Below, piece after piece: positions 12,048-21,095 of a stretch of DNA of 55,315 bases (positions are counted from its first letter, which is position 1; each line of letters begins with the position of its first letter). This DNA comes from Chromatium okenii (GTDB lineage: Bacteria; Pseudomonadota; Gammaproteobacteria; Chromatiales; Chromatiaceae): contig NZ_NRRQ01000021.1 in the NCBI RefSeq assembly GCF_016583745.1, positions 1 to 55,315 of the forward strand, written 5' to 3'. Position numbers and translations under genes: made by a program. Below the pieces are notes generated by a model. That model saw only the letters and a list, made by a program, of their open reading frames with translations. It made no database searches and was not told where the DNA came from.

Positions 12048-12167
12048 AAGCAACGTCCGAGGGTGAATGAGTGTGTACGTTAGCAGTTGAAAAAGTGGGC
12101 AGTTGGCGCGTGACAATAAGTTGCAATTTGTTTAATCAGTGCGCAGTGAAAGTAATCACAGTATTGA

Positions 12168-12199
12168 ATTGATTGAACTGATTGAACTGATTGAACTGA
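12168..12199. repeat. 10-bp tandem repeat (TGATTGAACT, about three copies)
   Basis: The intergenic stretch between the two NifX-like genes contains three consecutive copies of ATTGAACTG-type decamers, preceded by a diverged copy (ATTGAATTG), and followed by a run of seven T. The unit is close to one helical turn. It may be a slippage product or a binding array; no protein is implied by the sequence. Confidence 0.7.
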
Positions 12200-12240
12200 C
12201 AACTTTTTTTAACCGCCAACGCGAATAAAACCGCTACTAT

Positions 12241-12621
12241 TTAATGATGATGATCGTGCTCGTGATCATGCTGACATTCCGTGACCCCTGACAGTTGCCC
12301 GCCGAGATACGCCGCCAAAGCCGCCGCAACGGTCGGATAAGCGCCGCTGGCGACGGTCACGCCAAGCTGTTCAAACCATTCAATTGCCTTACCACCCATG
12401 CCGCCCGCCAACACCACGTCAGCTCCTAACGACTTGATATATTGAGGAATCTGCCCGGGCTGATGGTGTTCCGCATACGGATTAGCCTGCACCCGCGCTG
12501 CCGTGATCTGATGCGCGGCATCAACCTCAGCAATCACAAAATACGGGCAATGCCCAAAATGCAGCGCCATCTCACCATCTAAACCAAGGGCATCATTGGC
12601 AGTAATTACAATCGTGGTCAT
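12241..12621 (-). CDS. NifX/NifB-C-like protein with histidine-rich tail
   Basis: A 126-residue member of the dinitrogenase iron-molybdenum cofactor family: it starts MTTIVITANDALGLDGEMAL, followed by HFGHCPYFVIAEVD, and has GADVVLAGGMGGKAIEWF in the core. The protein ends in CQHDHEHDHHH, a probable metal-binding tail absent from its neighbour. A Shine-Dalgarno AGGA lies nine bases before the start. It heads the minus-strand cluster with the second NifX-like gene and two MinD-like ATPases, although about 190 bases separate it from the next gene, so it may have its own transcript. Role: probably binding or carrying a metal or metal-sulfur precursor; which metal is not evident. Confidence 0.85.
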   Translation of the reverse strand: MTTIVITANDALGLDGEMALHFGHCPYFVIAEVDAAHQITAARVQANPYAEHHQPGQIPQYIKSLGADVVLAGGMGGKAIEWFEQLGVTVASGAYPTVAAALAAYLGGQLSGVTECQHDHEHDHHH

Positions 12622-12875
12622 CTTGTGAATCCTAAATTAAGTTAAAAGTGGATGTATGACGCTGCGTTCGGCAGATACCAGTATCACACTGAATGCAGGC
12701 GATTAGAACGCAAAGATGCGTATCGTTTCATTGTGAAATATCAATGAAAGCTAATTTTTTTATGCCTTGCGGAATCGCATTTACGGTGTTACACAACACT
12801 TGCGATCTTTAATTATGGGCGTGCGACGTGTAACCGCACATTTTTTATTATTTAACGCAAGGCAAGAGGCTCGTG

Positions 12876-13055
12876 ATGAACAGAAAACACGAAATGGGCG
12901 CAGGTGGTCACTGTATTTGTCCAAAATGCTCAACGCGCATTGAACATAGTAAGGGCGTACCCTGCCAAGAACAACGTTGCCCAAGCTGTGGCGCTAAATT
13001 ATTACGCGAAGGCTCAGAACATCACGCGCTCTGGCAAGCAAAAAACCAGCATTAA
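12876..13055 (+). CDS. Small zinc-ribbon/rubredoxin-like protein
   Basis: A 59-residue protein with two CX2C pairs: [12 protein letters not shown] and [12 protein letters not shown], separated by 18-20 residues including one further cysteine (GVPCQEQ). This spacing suggests a zinc ribbon or a mononuclear iron site. Similar mini-proteins occur next to NifX/MinD-type clusters, and this one is divergently transcribed from the NifX-like gene at 12621, sharing a 250-base control region. A GTG at 12873 is an alternative start. The AGAGG before it is an acceptable ribosome-binding site. A strong hairpin terminator follows 75 bases after the stop. Confidence 0.65.
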   Translation: MNRKHEMGAGGHCICPKCSTRIEHSKGVPCQEQRCPSCGAKLLREGSEHHALWQAKNQH

Positions 13056-13130
13056 CGCTATTTCACACTGCTGACTCATGCGCACAGAGTGATTTGCAGC
13101 AACGTGCAACCAGTGTAAATTGCGCACAAT

Positions 13131-13169
13131 AAAAAACGCCCTCTTTGATTTCTCAACGAGGGCGTTTTA
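13131..13169. terminator. Bidirectional rho-independent terminator
   Basis: AACGCCCTC and GAGGGCGTT form a nine-base-pair GC-rich stem around a 14-base loop, with an A run on the left and a T run on the right, so it can stop transcripts from both the small zinc protein (+) and the pyrophosphatase gene (-). Confidence 0.85.
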
Positions 13170-13182
13170 TGTTTAATCGCAA

Positions 13183-15231
13183 TTACAACAGCGGCACCAA
13201 TAACAAAGCGACGATGTTGATAATTTTAATTAACGGGTTAATTGCTGGACCAGCAGTGTCTTTATAGGGATCACCAATGGTGTCGCCAGTGACTGCTGCA
13301 TGATGCGCATCAGAACCTTTGCCACCAAAATTCCCTTCTTCAACATACTTTTTAGCATTATCCCACGCGCCGCCGCCAGTACACATTGAAATTGCAACGA
13401 ATAAACCGGTGACGATGGTACCAATTAACAAACCACCTAAAGCGCGGATTCCAGCGCCATCACCCATCAGGATATTCATTCCAAACGCAACGACTACCGG
13501 CACCAGAATTGGTAGCAATGAAGGCACCACCATTTCTTTAATTGCAGCGCGAGTCAATAAATCAACTGCGCGTGAATAATCCGGTTTCGCTGTGCCTTCC
13601 ATAATGCCGGGAATTTCTGCGAATTGACGCCGCACTTCAACCACCACCGAGCTGGCAGCGCGTCCGACTGCTTCCATCGCCATTGCGCCGAATAAATACG
13701 GAATCATGCCGCCAATAAACAAGCCAATAATCACCGCCGGGTCTGACAGTGAAAACTCAATCATCTCGCGGTTGGTTGCCAGCAAATGCGTCTCTAAATT
13801 ATGGGTATAATCCGCAAACAAGACTAATGCTGCTAATCCTGCCGAACCAATTGCATAGCCTTTAGTCACTGCTTTTGTCGTATTCCCAACTGCATCCAGT
13901 GCATCAGTAATATGACGCACTTCTTTAGGTAATCCCGACATTTCCGCAATACCACCAGCGTTATCAGTAATTGGGCCATACGCATCGAGCGCCACAATCA
14001 TGCCTGCCATTGATAACATTGCCGTCGCTGCAATCGCAATGCCGTATAAATCAGCCGCGATATAAGACGCCCAAATTGCTATACACACCGCCAATACCGG
14101 CAGCGCCGTCGATTTCATTGATACTGCCAATCCTGCAATGACATTGGTAGCATGACCGGTTTGCGAGGCTTCGGCAACATAACGCACCGGCGCGTATTCA
14201 GTCGCAGTGTAATACTCGGTAATTAACACCAATGCCGCTGTCAGCGCCAATCCAATTAAGGTACAAAATAACATGGCAAAGAAATCATCCATAAACATGC
14301 CAGTGACAATTGCAAATGCAATTAAAGCCAAGCCACCAGCAACTGCCATGCCGCGATACAATGCGCCCATGATTTTGCCGCCTTCCGAGGTCTTTACAAA
14401 CATGGTGCCTACAATAGAAGCAACAATTGATACCGCGCCGAGCACTAATGGATAGAGGATGTAATTCATCGCCAATCCGCCATCCGCGCCTTTGAACATC
14501 AGCCCGCCGAGCACCATCGTTGCCACAATCGTTACCGCGTAAGTTTCAAACAAATCCGCCGCCATACCCGCACAATCGCCGACGTTGTCGCCCACATTGT
14601 CCGCAATGACCGCCGGATTGCGCGGATCATCTTCGGGAATTCCGACCTCAACCTTGCCCACCAAATCCGCGCCCACATCCGCGCCTTTAGTGAAAATACC
14701 GCCGCCCAACCGCGCGAAAATTGAAATCAACGAGCCGCCAAATGCCAAGCCGACCAGCGCGTGCAGCGCCTCTTTATCTGCTCCCAAAAAGGCGAAATAA
14801 CCGGCCACGCCGAGCAAACCCAGCCCCACCACTAACATTCCCGTCACCGCGCCGCCGCGAAATGCCACATCCAGCGCCGCTTCAATACTGATCGTTGCCG
14901 CCTGCGCCGTGCGCACATTGGAGCGCACCGACACATTCATCCCGATATAACCGGCGAGACCGGACAAAATTGCTCCCACCGCAAAACCGCCAGCCGTCGC
15001 CAATCCCAACGTCGGCCACAATACGAGAAATAAAGCTCCACCAACAATTGCAATTGTGGTGTATTGACGATTGAGATACGCCTGTGCGCCAGCTTGAATA
15101 GCTGCCGCAATTTCCTGCATTCGTTCCGAACCAGCAGATTGCATCGTGATCCAAACCACGACCGCCAAACCGTATAAAACAGCGAGACCGCCGGCACCGA
15201 TTGCAAGCCAAAGTGCAACATCTGTTGACAT
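13183..15231 (-). CDS. hppA: Membrane-bound proton-translocating pyrophosphatase
   Basis: A 682-residue, multi-spanning protein with the diagnostic H+-PPase signatures: [20 protein letters not shown] in the substrate loop, [19 protein letters not shown], and the C-terminal [20 protein letters not shown]. The family uses Mg-pyrophosphate hydrolysis to pump H+ (some Na+) out of the cytoplasm; phototrophs such as Rhodospirillum use it in both directions. The sequence [10 protein letters not shown] carries lysine where K+-dependent enzymes have alanine, the classic marker for K+-independent H+ pumps. The length is normal. The gene is monocistronic, ends 14 bases before a strong terminator, and begins [10 protein letters not shown]. 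Confidence 0.96.
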   Translation of the reverse strand: MSTDVALWLAIGAGGLAVLYGLAVVVWITMQSAGSERMQEIAAAIQAGAQAYLNRQYTTIAIVGGALFLVLWPTLGLATAGGFAVGAILSGLAGYIGMNVSVRSNVRTAQAATISIEAALDVAFRGGAVTGMLVVGLGLLGVAGYFAFLGADKEALHALVGLAFGGSLISIFARLGGGIFTKGADVGADLVGKVEVGIPEDDPRNPAVIADNVGDNVGDCAGMAADLFETYAVTIVATMVLGGLMFKGADGGLAMNYILYPLVLGAVSIVASIVGTMFVKTSEGGKIMGALYRGMAVAGGLALIAFAIVTGMFMDDFFAMLFCTLIGLALTAALVLITEYYTATEYAPVRYVAEASQTGHATNVIAGLAVSMKSTALPVLAVCIAIWASYIAADLYGIAIAATAMLSMAGMIVALDAYGPITDNAGGIAEMSGLPKEVRHITDALDAVGNTTKAVTKGYAIGSAGLAALVLFADYTHNLETHLLATNREMIEFSLSDPAVIIGLFIGGMIPYLFGAMAMEAVGRAASSVVVEVRRQFAEIPGIMEGTAKPDYSRAVDLLTRAAIKEMVVPSLLPILVPVVVAFGMNILMGDGAGIRALGGLLIGTIVTGLFVAISMCTGGGAWDNAKKYVEEGNFGGKGSDAHHAAVTGDTIGDPYKDTAGPAINPLIKIINIVALLLVPLL

Positions 15232-15381
15232 AGAAAATCTCCATAACGAGTGTACGTTGAGATTAAGCGCGTGCGAATGAAATCGCCATCAAACTTTAAC
15301 ACAAAGTCAATCCTGCGCTATCTATTGCGCCCAATAACGTGCAAGAATAAAACACGCGGGCAAAAAAACGATGTTACTGAT

Positions 15382-15407
15382 AAAAAATTGCCGCGCTTCC
15401 TTGCGCG
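15382..15407 (-). terminator. Probable rho-independent terminator for the 104-aa gene
   Basis: On the minus strand CGCGC and GCGCG form a short stem with an AAGGAA loop, followed by GCAATTTTTTA. It lies just downstream of the hypothetical gene at 15424. Confidence 0.45.
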
Positions 15408-15423
15408 TAAGATCAAGCAACTC

Positions 15424-15738
15424 CTAATGATGATAGTTTTCTGGCGAACCTTCGTGGGCAATCGGCGTTCCAAGTTCATCAAAACGGAACAGATTGAAAG
15501 CGCGATGACCGTTGTGATCGAGAATCCGTAATTTGTCAGATTCCGTAAAGCCATTGAGCACCTTTCTAAAATGCCCGCCATAACGTTCCTCAGCCAATGC
15601 CATTGGAATCTCGTATGCCGTAAACTTGGGAATTCCTTTATTCGCCAACCGTTCCAGCAAATCAGGATTCTCGAGCGCGTCATACGAAGTTAAAATGACA
15701 ATTGGCCCACTGCCAGTCATCAACATTGCACATTTCAT
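15424..15738 (-). CDS. Conserved hypothetical cytosolic protein
   Basis: The 104-residue product starts MKCAMLMTGSGPIVILTSYD, with SYDALENPDLLERLANKGIP and later AYEIPMALAEERYGGHFRKV. It has no signal peptide, membrane segment or recognised catalytic motif. It looks like a compact soluble alpha/beta domain, and I have the impression of a small widespread 'cytosolic protein' family, without known function. A GAGGAT ribosome-binding site stands seven bases before the start, and a terminator-like hairpin follows, so it is probably a real single-gene unit. Confidence 0.6.
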   Translation of the reverse strand: MKCAMLMTGSGPIVILTSYDALENPDLLERLANKGIPKFTAYEIPMALAEERYGGHFRKVLNGFTESDKLRILDHNGHRAFNLFRFDELGTPIAHEGSPENYHH

Positions 15739-15911
15739 GCGTCACATCCTCACCAATAAAAAATAATGCTCAGTTCACAACACACCATTTTCCAATAACC
15801 AACATGGTATCTGCGGCAACGCGCAGGTTAGAGCACACCGGCGCATTGAATGTTACCACTAATTGCGCACAATTGAACATTCACAACTTCACACACTGAC
15901 CAAAATTATTT

Positions 15912-18092
15912 TTATTGCCCATCAGTCTGCTCCGCCGGGTTTAGCAATGGCACAATGTCTTCAAGTCGCTCCAACTCTGCCACCCGCTCTGGCGAATAAC
16001 CCAGTTGCGCGAAATTCATAATGCCATTCGGAGCATGACACGCAATACAAGCGTGACCTTGCCGCTGAATACCATGATTGACCATTAACGTGCCCATTTG
16101 CCGCATCCAATGCGTTTCCACGTTCACTAATTGGTTGTTCACCAGCGGATAAATCGTTTTCCAACCGTCCATAATGCCGAAATACGCCATAAATTCATCC
16201 ATCATGTAATGCTTAAACGGTTCCTGATACATGCGTTGAATAATCGGATCAGCAATTGCCACCTTCACCGCCGCTGCACTATCGCCCGTTTCATAATACC
16301 GCGCATAATCAAAAGGCAAAATCATCGCTCCAAATGCCCCTTGATTTGACATATCTTCATACATCATCGCATTAAATAACTTAAACGGATAAATGCGGCT
16401 CTCGCCTTGATTCATCGCCGCACTCAAATTAGTGGCAATCATCACTTCCCGTTGCACCAATAACTCTGGAGTCAATTGTGATAATGGCTCCGTTGCCGCA
16501 GTCACATAAGCATCCACATCAATTTCAGGATACTGTTGTTTTAATTCCGTTGCTTTGGTGCGCACTGCGGCAATGATGTCTGGATCAGTAATCCGCGCTA
16601 CTTGCTGCATCAAAGGATTGTAATTGAGCGTTTTATCGGGATGATTGCCGAGCGCATTGGCTAAAAAAGTGCCATTACCGTTAAACCACAAAAAGGTAAA
16701 CCCTTTGCCCACTGCGCCAGAACGATAAATATCAGTCGGTTCAAAAATACCTTCTTTAGCATTCCAAGTAGGATGCACCCAATCGCGCAACACTACATTA
16801 TGATCAGTTAATTCTTTAATATGGCACGTTTCACAAGCTAACCGCGCAATATGTCCATTCAATAAGGCTTTATCATGCGATTGATGATGCGGCGCTGACG
16901 TATGACAGCCTTCACAAGTGACTTCTTTATTGGGCAAATCGTTTGCCACTAAATCAACGCCTTTGCGCCCGCGTGGAATACGATGTCCTTCTGGAACATG
17001 GCAATCAGTACATTCCATTCCTGCTGCGGCATGAACATCATCTTGTGGACTGAATGGATTGCCACGTTTTGCGCCATGATGCAATAACCGTTGATTGATA
17101 TAACCGAGTGATTGTGCTGCGACATTATGTTGATAGACATCGCCGCCCATATTGTGTTGATGACAACGTAAACAGGTATCAGCGCGAATCGTTCCAACCG
17201 TTAATGCTGCGCGTAAACTGCGATCCTGATTCCAACGCAATCCTTGCTTGTCCTGAATAATATAACGCTGATTCATATCGTATTCAGCGGCATGACAAAT
17301 TAAACAATCAATCCCGTCTTTAGCTTCATTAGGAACGTCACCAATTGGCATCATTTTTTCTGTAGCGGGTTGATAATTGCCGCCGATATGACATTGACCG
17401 CAACCTTCACTGCGTAAAATTGTAGCGCCATGCTGCGCTTCTGGACGACTTGCAATTAATGCCGCCCACCCTGTCCAACTAAAACTGCCCGGAATACCGC
17501 AGGCGCGATTGATTTTTCCCACTGGAATTTTACGCGCCCCGCTATTCACTTGCCGCCCGTCATAGCCATAGGTTGAAAAGCCACCAGCTTCGGTTTGAAA
17601 CTTAAAATGTACTGAATTCACCAGATCATTTAAGGTGTCAAGCGTCGCGTGTGTTCCGTCGCCATGTTGAATCCGTATAGTGGCATGACACTGTAAACAG
17701 GTCTTTGGCCCTTCATAGCGGCGAATACCAGCATCACGAAAATAGCGAATATGCGCCGGTTCACTATCTTTAATCACCGATGGCGTATTCATTAACAATT
17801 CAAGTTTTATTTGTCGCGCAAACGGGTCTTGAGCGGTTGCTACAATTGCCTCTGCCTGTTGTTGCCGCGCATCGCGGCTGAGTTCTTTTGCTAATAACTC
17901 GAAGGCTTCTGGTGTGAATTCTTGGCTGCTGGCATAGGTTAATGGTGCATTCGTTTTGCCTACATAAAACTCAAAAGCCAGCGGATAGAACACTTTATAA
18001 ATCAAGGTGATCGCCAGCACAATGATCACGCCAATCGTAATTCGGCGCACCCTTGTGAATGCCCACCATTGTTTTATCAGCAGATGATTCAT
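15912..18092 (-). CDS. Membrane-anchored octahaem cytochrome c
   Basis: A 726-residue protein with an N-terminal membrane anchor (about residues 18-38) and eight CXXCH haem sites: CLQCH, CGQCH, CLICH, CLRCH, CTDCH, CEGCH, CETCH and, far to the C-terminus, CIACH. The bulk should lie in the periplasm. About 230 residues without haem sites separate haems 7 and 8. It recalls the octahaem tetrathionate reductase/hydroxylamine-oxidoreductase-like superfamily, but I see no lysine-ligated CXXCK site, and the length exceeds those enzymes, so no substrate is assigned. Its start overlaps the stop of the cytochrome b gene by four bases, marking it as the distal gene of a three-gene redox operon. Confidence 0.88.
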   Translation of the reverse strand: MNHLLIKQWWAFTRVRRITIGVIIVLAITLIYKVFYPLAFEFYVGKTNAPLTYASSQEFTPEAFELLAKELSRDARQQQAEAIVATAQDPFARQIKLELLMNTPSVIKDSEPAHIRYFRDAGIRRYEGPKTCLQCHATIRIQHGDGTHATLDTLNDLVNSVHFKFQTEAGGFSTYGYDGRQVNSGARKIPVGKINRACGIPGSFSWTGWAALIASRPEAQHGATILRSEGCGQCHIGGNYQPATEKMMPIGDVPNEAKDGIDCLICHAAEYDMNQRYIIQDKQGLRWNQDRSLRAALTVGTIRADTCLRCHQHNMGGDVYQHNVAAQSLGYINQRLLHHGAKRGNPFSPQDDVHAAAGMECTDCHVPEGHRIPRGRKGVDLVANDLPNKEVTCEGCHTSAPHHQSHDKALLNGHIARLACETCHIKELTDHNVVLRDWVHPTWNAKEGIFEPTDIYRSGAVGKGFTFLWFNGNGTFLANALGNHPDKTLNYNPLMQQVARITDPDIIAAVRTKATELKQQYPEIDVDAYVTAATEPLSQLTPELLVQREVMIATNLSAAMNQGESRIYPFKLFNAMMYEDMSNQGAFGAMILPFDYARYYETGDSAAAVKVAIADPIIQRMYQEPFKHYMMDEFMAYFGIMDGWKTIYPLVNNQLVNVETHWMRQMGTLMVNHGIQRQGHACIACHAPNGIMNFAQLGYSPERVAELERLEDIVPLLNPAEQTDGQ

Positions 18093-18718
18093 TTTGTTGT
18101 CTCCTGCTGATCATCACGGTGCCAACCGGTCAGCATTGCGCGTAAATTCGTGGTCACGGTATCGCCAGTGGTGATGATATACAGATGCACCAATACGAAT
18201 AACACCAAACTATAGGCAACGGTTAAATGCAGCATTGCTACTACCCAAATACTACCCAAGCCAAATATGGTGTCTGGTAAATAAACTGCTAATAAAAACG
18301 CAGCACCGCTTATCACCAACAGTGGCACTAACACATACATCACCCCGAGATAACTGAGTTGTTGTAACGTGTTAAATTTCATCGCTTCGCTTGGATGAAA
18401 TGGATGTGGCTCATTGCGAAAAATACCGACGGCATAATAACGACCTTGAGTGAATAACCGCCCTAAAAATCCCCGCCACTGTACGCGATAATGGCGATCA
18501 TTATTGGTCATCACATTGCCAATGATAAATGCAACCCAGCTTATAATTAAAAGCAGCCCGGTGATATTATGCAGTGGACGCGCCGTAGCAAAATCTAATA
18601 ACCAAGGATGTCCGGTAAAGTGTAAACTGCCGCCAGATACAATTAAGATCGCAAATAACAACGCATTCAACCAATGCCAGATGCGCACCCAACGCGGATA
18701 AAGATAACTGGCGCTCAT
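18089..18718 (-). CDS. Cytochrome b561-like membrane subunit
   Basis: About 209 residues from the start MSASYLYPRWVRIWHWLNAL. Four hydrophobic segments are visible, with candidate haem-ligand histidines in WVRIWHWLNALL, ARPLHNITGLLL and LVLFVLVHLYII. This is the architecture of Ni/Fe-hydrogenase and formate-dehydrogenase cytochrome b subunits, which exchange electrons between the quinone pool and periplasmic cytochromes. I choose 18718 over the longer frame start at 18784 because the family begins here and because it gives the four-base ATGA overlap with the upstream cytochrome gene. It overlaps the next gene too, so all three are translationally coupled. Confidence 0.88.
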   Translation of the reverse strand: MSASYLYPRWVRIWHWLNALLFAILIVSGGSLHFTGHPWLLDFATARPLHNITGLLLIISWVAFIIGNVMTNNDRHYRVQWRGFLGRLFTQGRYYAVGIFRNEPHPFHPSEAMKFNTLQQLSYLGVMYVLVPLLVISGAAFLLAVYLPDTIFGLGSIWVVAMLHLTVAYSLVLFVLVHLYIITTGDTVTTNLRAMLTGWHRDDQQETTK

Positions 18719-19668
18719 TGTTGTTTCCTCAGCAGCCGTTGTTGTGCGCGATACCGCCCAATGCCATGCGCAAGCAATACGCATAAGGTTAACCCAATGA
18801 TTACTAATGCTAACCGATCTAATACGGCGCTGCGGCTCATTCCTACCACATACGCTTCATTAAAAATCGCAGTATTCAGCCAGCCGTGACTTGCGACATC
18901 ATTTGCTGCCCGATACCGATATAGACGATTTAATAACTGAGAGTTTTTTGAGTGACAACTGACGCAATCATGATTGCTGTCAGCGGCACTTAAAATGTGA
19001 TGCGATACGGGTTGTTTAGAATCGGTAACGGGCGTATGACAATCAAGACAACGCACGGTTTCCCAATGCCGCTCTCGATTGGGTAACCACGCATGTTTTA
19101 GTCGCGCTTGTTCATGGCAAGTTAAGCATAACGCATTATCGTTGTGAATGATGGTGGCGAGTGAATCGCCGATTTGAGAAGCGTGAAAACGGTGCGGATC
19201 GTGACAAGAATGGCAATTGAAAGCTGCGGCTTCTACTGCATCAGAAGTGGCATGAATGCTTTTTGCATATTCTGCATCAATGGTAGTAAATTGATAATGA
19301 CGTTTTGTAGCGTCATCTTGTTGTTCATGGCATTTCACACAGGATAACGAACGCTGCTGCGTTTCCGCACGATGGGGATAATGCGCGAAATCACCATCAT
19401 GGCATTCTGTACACGCTAATTTGCCATGCACCGAATGACTCAGTGCAACTTGCTCAACAAATAAGTCAACGATTTTTCCGGTGCTGGGATGGCGATACGC
19501 CAGCGTTTTCATACCATGACAGCGCAAACAGGTCATATTTGTTGTCGCCGCTGCGGGTGGTTCTGCCAATAATGGCGCTGCCATTAACAGTAGAATTAAA
19601 AATAACATCCTATTCCAACCACGCTGTAGTCGAATAACCTGTTTGCATGTCATGTTGAGAACAACCAT
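18715..19668 (-). CDS. Periplasmic heptahaem cytochrome c with C-terminal anchor
   Basis: A 317-residue protein with a hydrophobic signal segment (MLFLILLLMAAPLLA) and seven CXXCH haem sites: CLRCH, CTECH, CVKCH, CHSCH, CLTCH, CLDCH and CVSCH. A transmembrane helix near the C-terminus (LALVIIGLTLCVLLAHGIG) is followed by a basic tail, so it should be tethered to the inner membrane facing the periplasm. It is the first gene of the cytochrome operon, overlapping the b-type subunit gene by four bases. The start is uncertain: ATGs at 19668, 19653 and 19608 are all possible and none has a strong Shine-Dalgarno. A NapC/NrfH-like or cytochrome c3-like electron relay is likely. Confidence 0.85.
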   Translation of the reverse strand: MVVLNMTCKQVIRLQRGWNRMLFLILLLMAAPLLAEPPAAATTNMTCLRCHGMKTLAYRHPSTGKIVDLFVEQVALSHSVHGKLACTECHDGDFAHYPHRAETQQRSLSCVKCHEQQDDATKRHYQFTTIDAEYAKSIHATSDAVEAAAFNCHSCHDPHRFHASQIGDSLATIIHNDNALCLTCHEQARLKHAWLPNRERHWETVRCLDCHTPVTDSKQPVSHHILSAADSNHDCVSCHSKNSQLLNRLYRYRAANDVASHGWLNTAIFNEAYVVGMSRSAVLDRLALVIIGLTLCVLLAHGIGRYRAQQRLLRKQQ

Positions 19669-19720
19669 TTAATAAGCCGCCAAAATGATTGGCAAAAGAA
19701 AGCGTGTCGCTTTTAATGCC

Positions 19721-20887
19721 TTATTGCGGTGCCGTAGCGCGTTTAGAACGACCTTTAGGCGTCCAAGGCGCACCTACCCACATAATTTTCCACATATCCA
19801 ATGCCGTGCTATCCATTGCAAAAAAACGATGTATCACGTCATCAGACACGAGATAAAAACGCTCCATTAACTTAGCGCGTTGCTTATCGTGGAATAAGCC
19901 AAACATCATCAAATTAAGAAATGCTAAAAAATGAGATTGAATGCGCATTTTTCTGACTAACTGCCGCCACGCTTTGCCATATACATCTTCAAGCGCAACA
20001 GTAGATAGATGCTCGGCCAAGCGCACTGCTGCTGCTAATGAATAACCAGTGCCGGGATTAAACCAACCTCCAGCATAACCGGCATGAAGCACACCTTCAT
20101 TGCGCGGATGAAAGGTGCTTAATGCTGGCATTGGTAAAACGCCAACTTCACTGCGCAATACGCGCTCAACTGCTAATCCTAAGCGCCCCGCTTCCGCAAT
20201 AATGTTGACTGAAATTGTGTCAACATCTAAAGTCGGGTTATTAGAAAAATAAGTGTCTTCAATTAGCACCCGATCAGGAGCAAAAGGTAATACATAATGA
20301 AAACGAAACCCATCATATTGCGGGCAGCGCGTATCCATTAACAATGGTGCATTCATCGTGATTGGTTGGCGTAATTGACATTCCAAACCCACAAATTTTT
20401 GATAGCCGCCACCGCGCCGTGACGCATTTTGATCTGGACCTCGCGCATCAATAATAAGTCGCCCCTGAAAAATGCGCCCGTCAGCTAATGTGACGCGCTG
20501 GGGATCGCAGCGCGTCACAGCGGCATGAGTCATAATCTGAATGTTTGTTTTATTTTCAACAGTTTGCGCGACAATTTGCGCCAAATGTTCGGAGCTTAAA
20601 GAGCGATACGCGCCCGCCACCCAACGACTGGATGCGGCAAAATTGAGTTGATAACCCGCCCAGCAATACTCGACCAAGGGTTCCATCCACTCCCAAGCCG
20701 AATCTGGCACATCGCGTGCTTGAAATGACCACAAATGGTTCCCGCCGAGCGTCGCTTCGCGCTCTAATAAGAGGATGCTGGCTGCGGGTTTACGCGCCGC
20801 TAATGCCAATAAAATCAATGCGTTTTGCAAGCCACCACCGACTAAAATATAGTCGGCAACGTCGATTGTTGGTGATGCTGTCGTCAT
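19721..20887 (-). CDS. crtY: Lycopene cyclase (CrtY type)
   Basis: About 388 residues starting MTTASPTIDVADYILVGGGL; the GGGLQN dinucleotide-binding turn and later LLEREATLGGNHLWSF are typical of CrtY-type lycopene cyclases, as are LIIDARGP and HAGYAGGWFNPGTGYSLAAA. The enzyme cyclises the psi ends of lycopene into beta rings. The frame is open to 20920, but ATG at 20887 has a proper AAGGAG eight bases upstream. It is divergent from crtU, which acts on such rings. Together they predict an aromatic, cyclised carotenoid, as in okenone-producing purple sulfur bacteria (where CrtY homologues are known); most other Chromatiaceae make acyclic carotenoids and lack it. Confidence 0.88.
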   Translation of the reverse strand: MTTASPTIDVADYILVGGGLQNALILLALAARKPAASILLLEREATLGGNHLWSFQARDVPDSAWEWMEPLVEYCWAGYQLNFAASSRWVAGAYRSLSSEHLAQIVAQTVENKTNIQIMTHAAVTRCDPQRVTLADGRIFQGRLIIDARGPDQNASRRGGGYQKFVGLECQLRQPITMNAPLLMDTRCPQYDGFRFHYVLPFAPDRVLIEDTYFSNNPTLDVDTISVNIIAEAGRLGLAVERVLRSEVGVLPMPALSTFHPRNEGVLHAGYAGGWFNPGTGYSLAAAVRLAEHLSTVALEDVYGKAWRQLVRKMRIQSHFLAFLNLMMFGLFHDKQRAKLMERFYLVSDDVIHRFFAMDSTALDMWKIMWVGAPWTPKGRSKRATAPQ

Positions 20888-21095
20888 TACGAAACTCCTT
20901 AAAATGGCACTAATCAACAAGTGTTGTGAGCACGCGGGTGGCGATTTTTTTGCAGAATAACACGGAGTTTGGCAGCGGTTTGGTGCCGCTCTGCAAATGC
21001 GGTTACACTAATCGCTCATTCGCGTCGAGATCGGAATAGAAATACGCAATTTTTTAACACCGCTCCGACATTTTTTCATTATTCAGAGTTGAATT

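Noticed and set aside
12160-12200. Possible CRISPR-like repeats
   Set aside because: The unit is only about 10 bases, repeated without spacers; it is a simple tandem repeat.
13183-15231. Na+-pumping pyrophosphatase
   Set aside because: The lysine in GNTTKA marks the K+-independent H+-pumping class; Na+ pumps are K+-dependent with alanine there.
15912-18092. Calling the octahaem protein octahaem tetrathionate reductase
   Set aside because: All eight sites are CXXCH with no lysine-ligated CXXCK site, and the protein is far longer than OTR.
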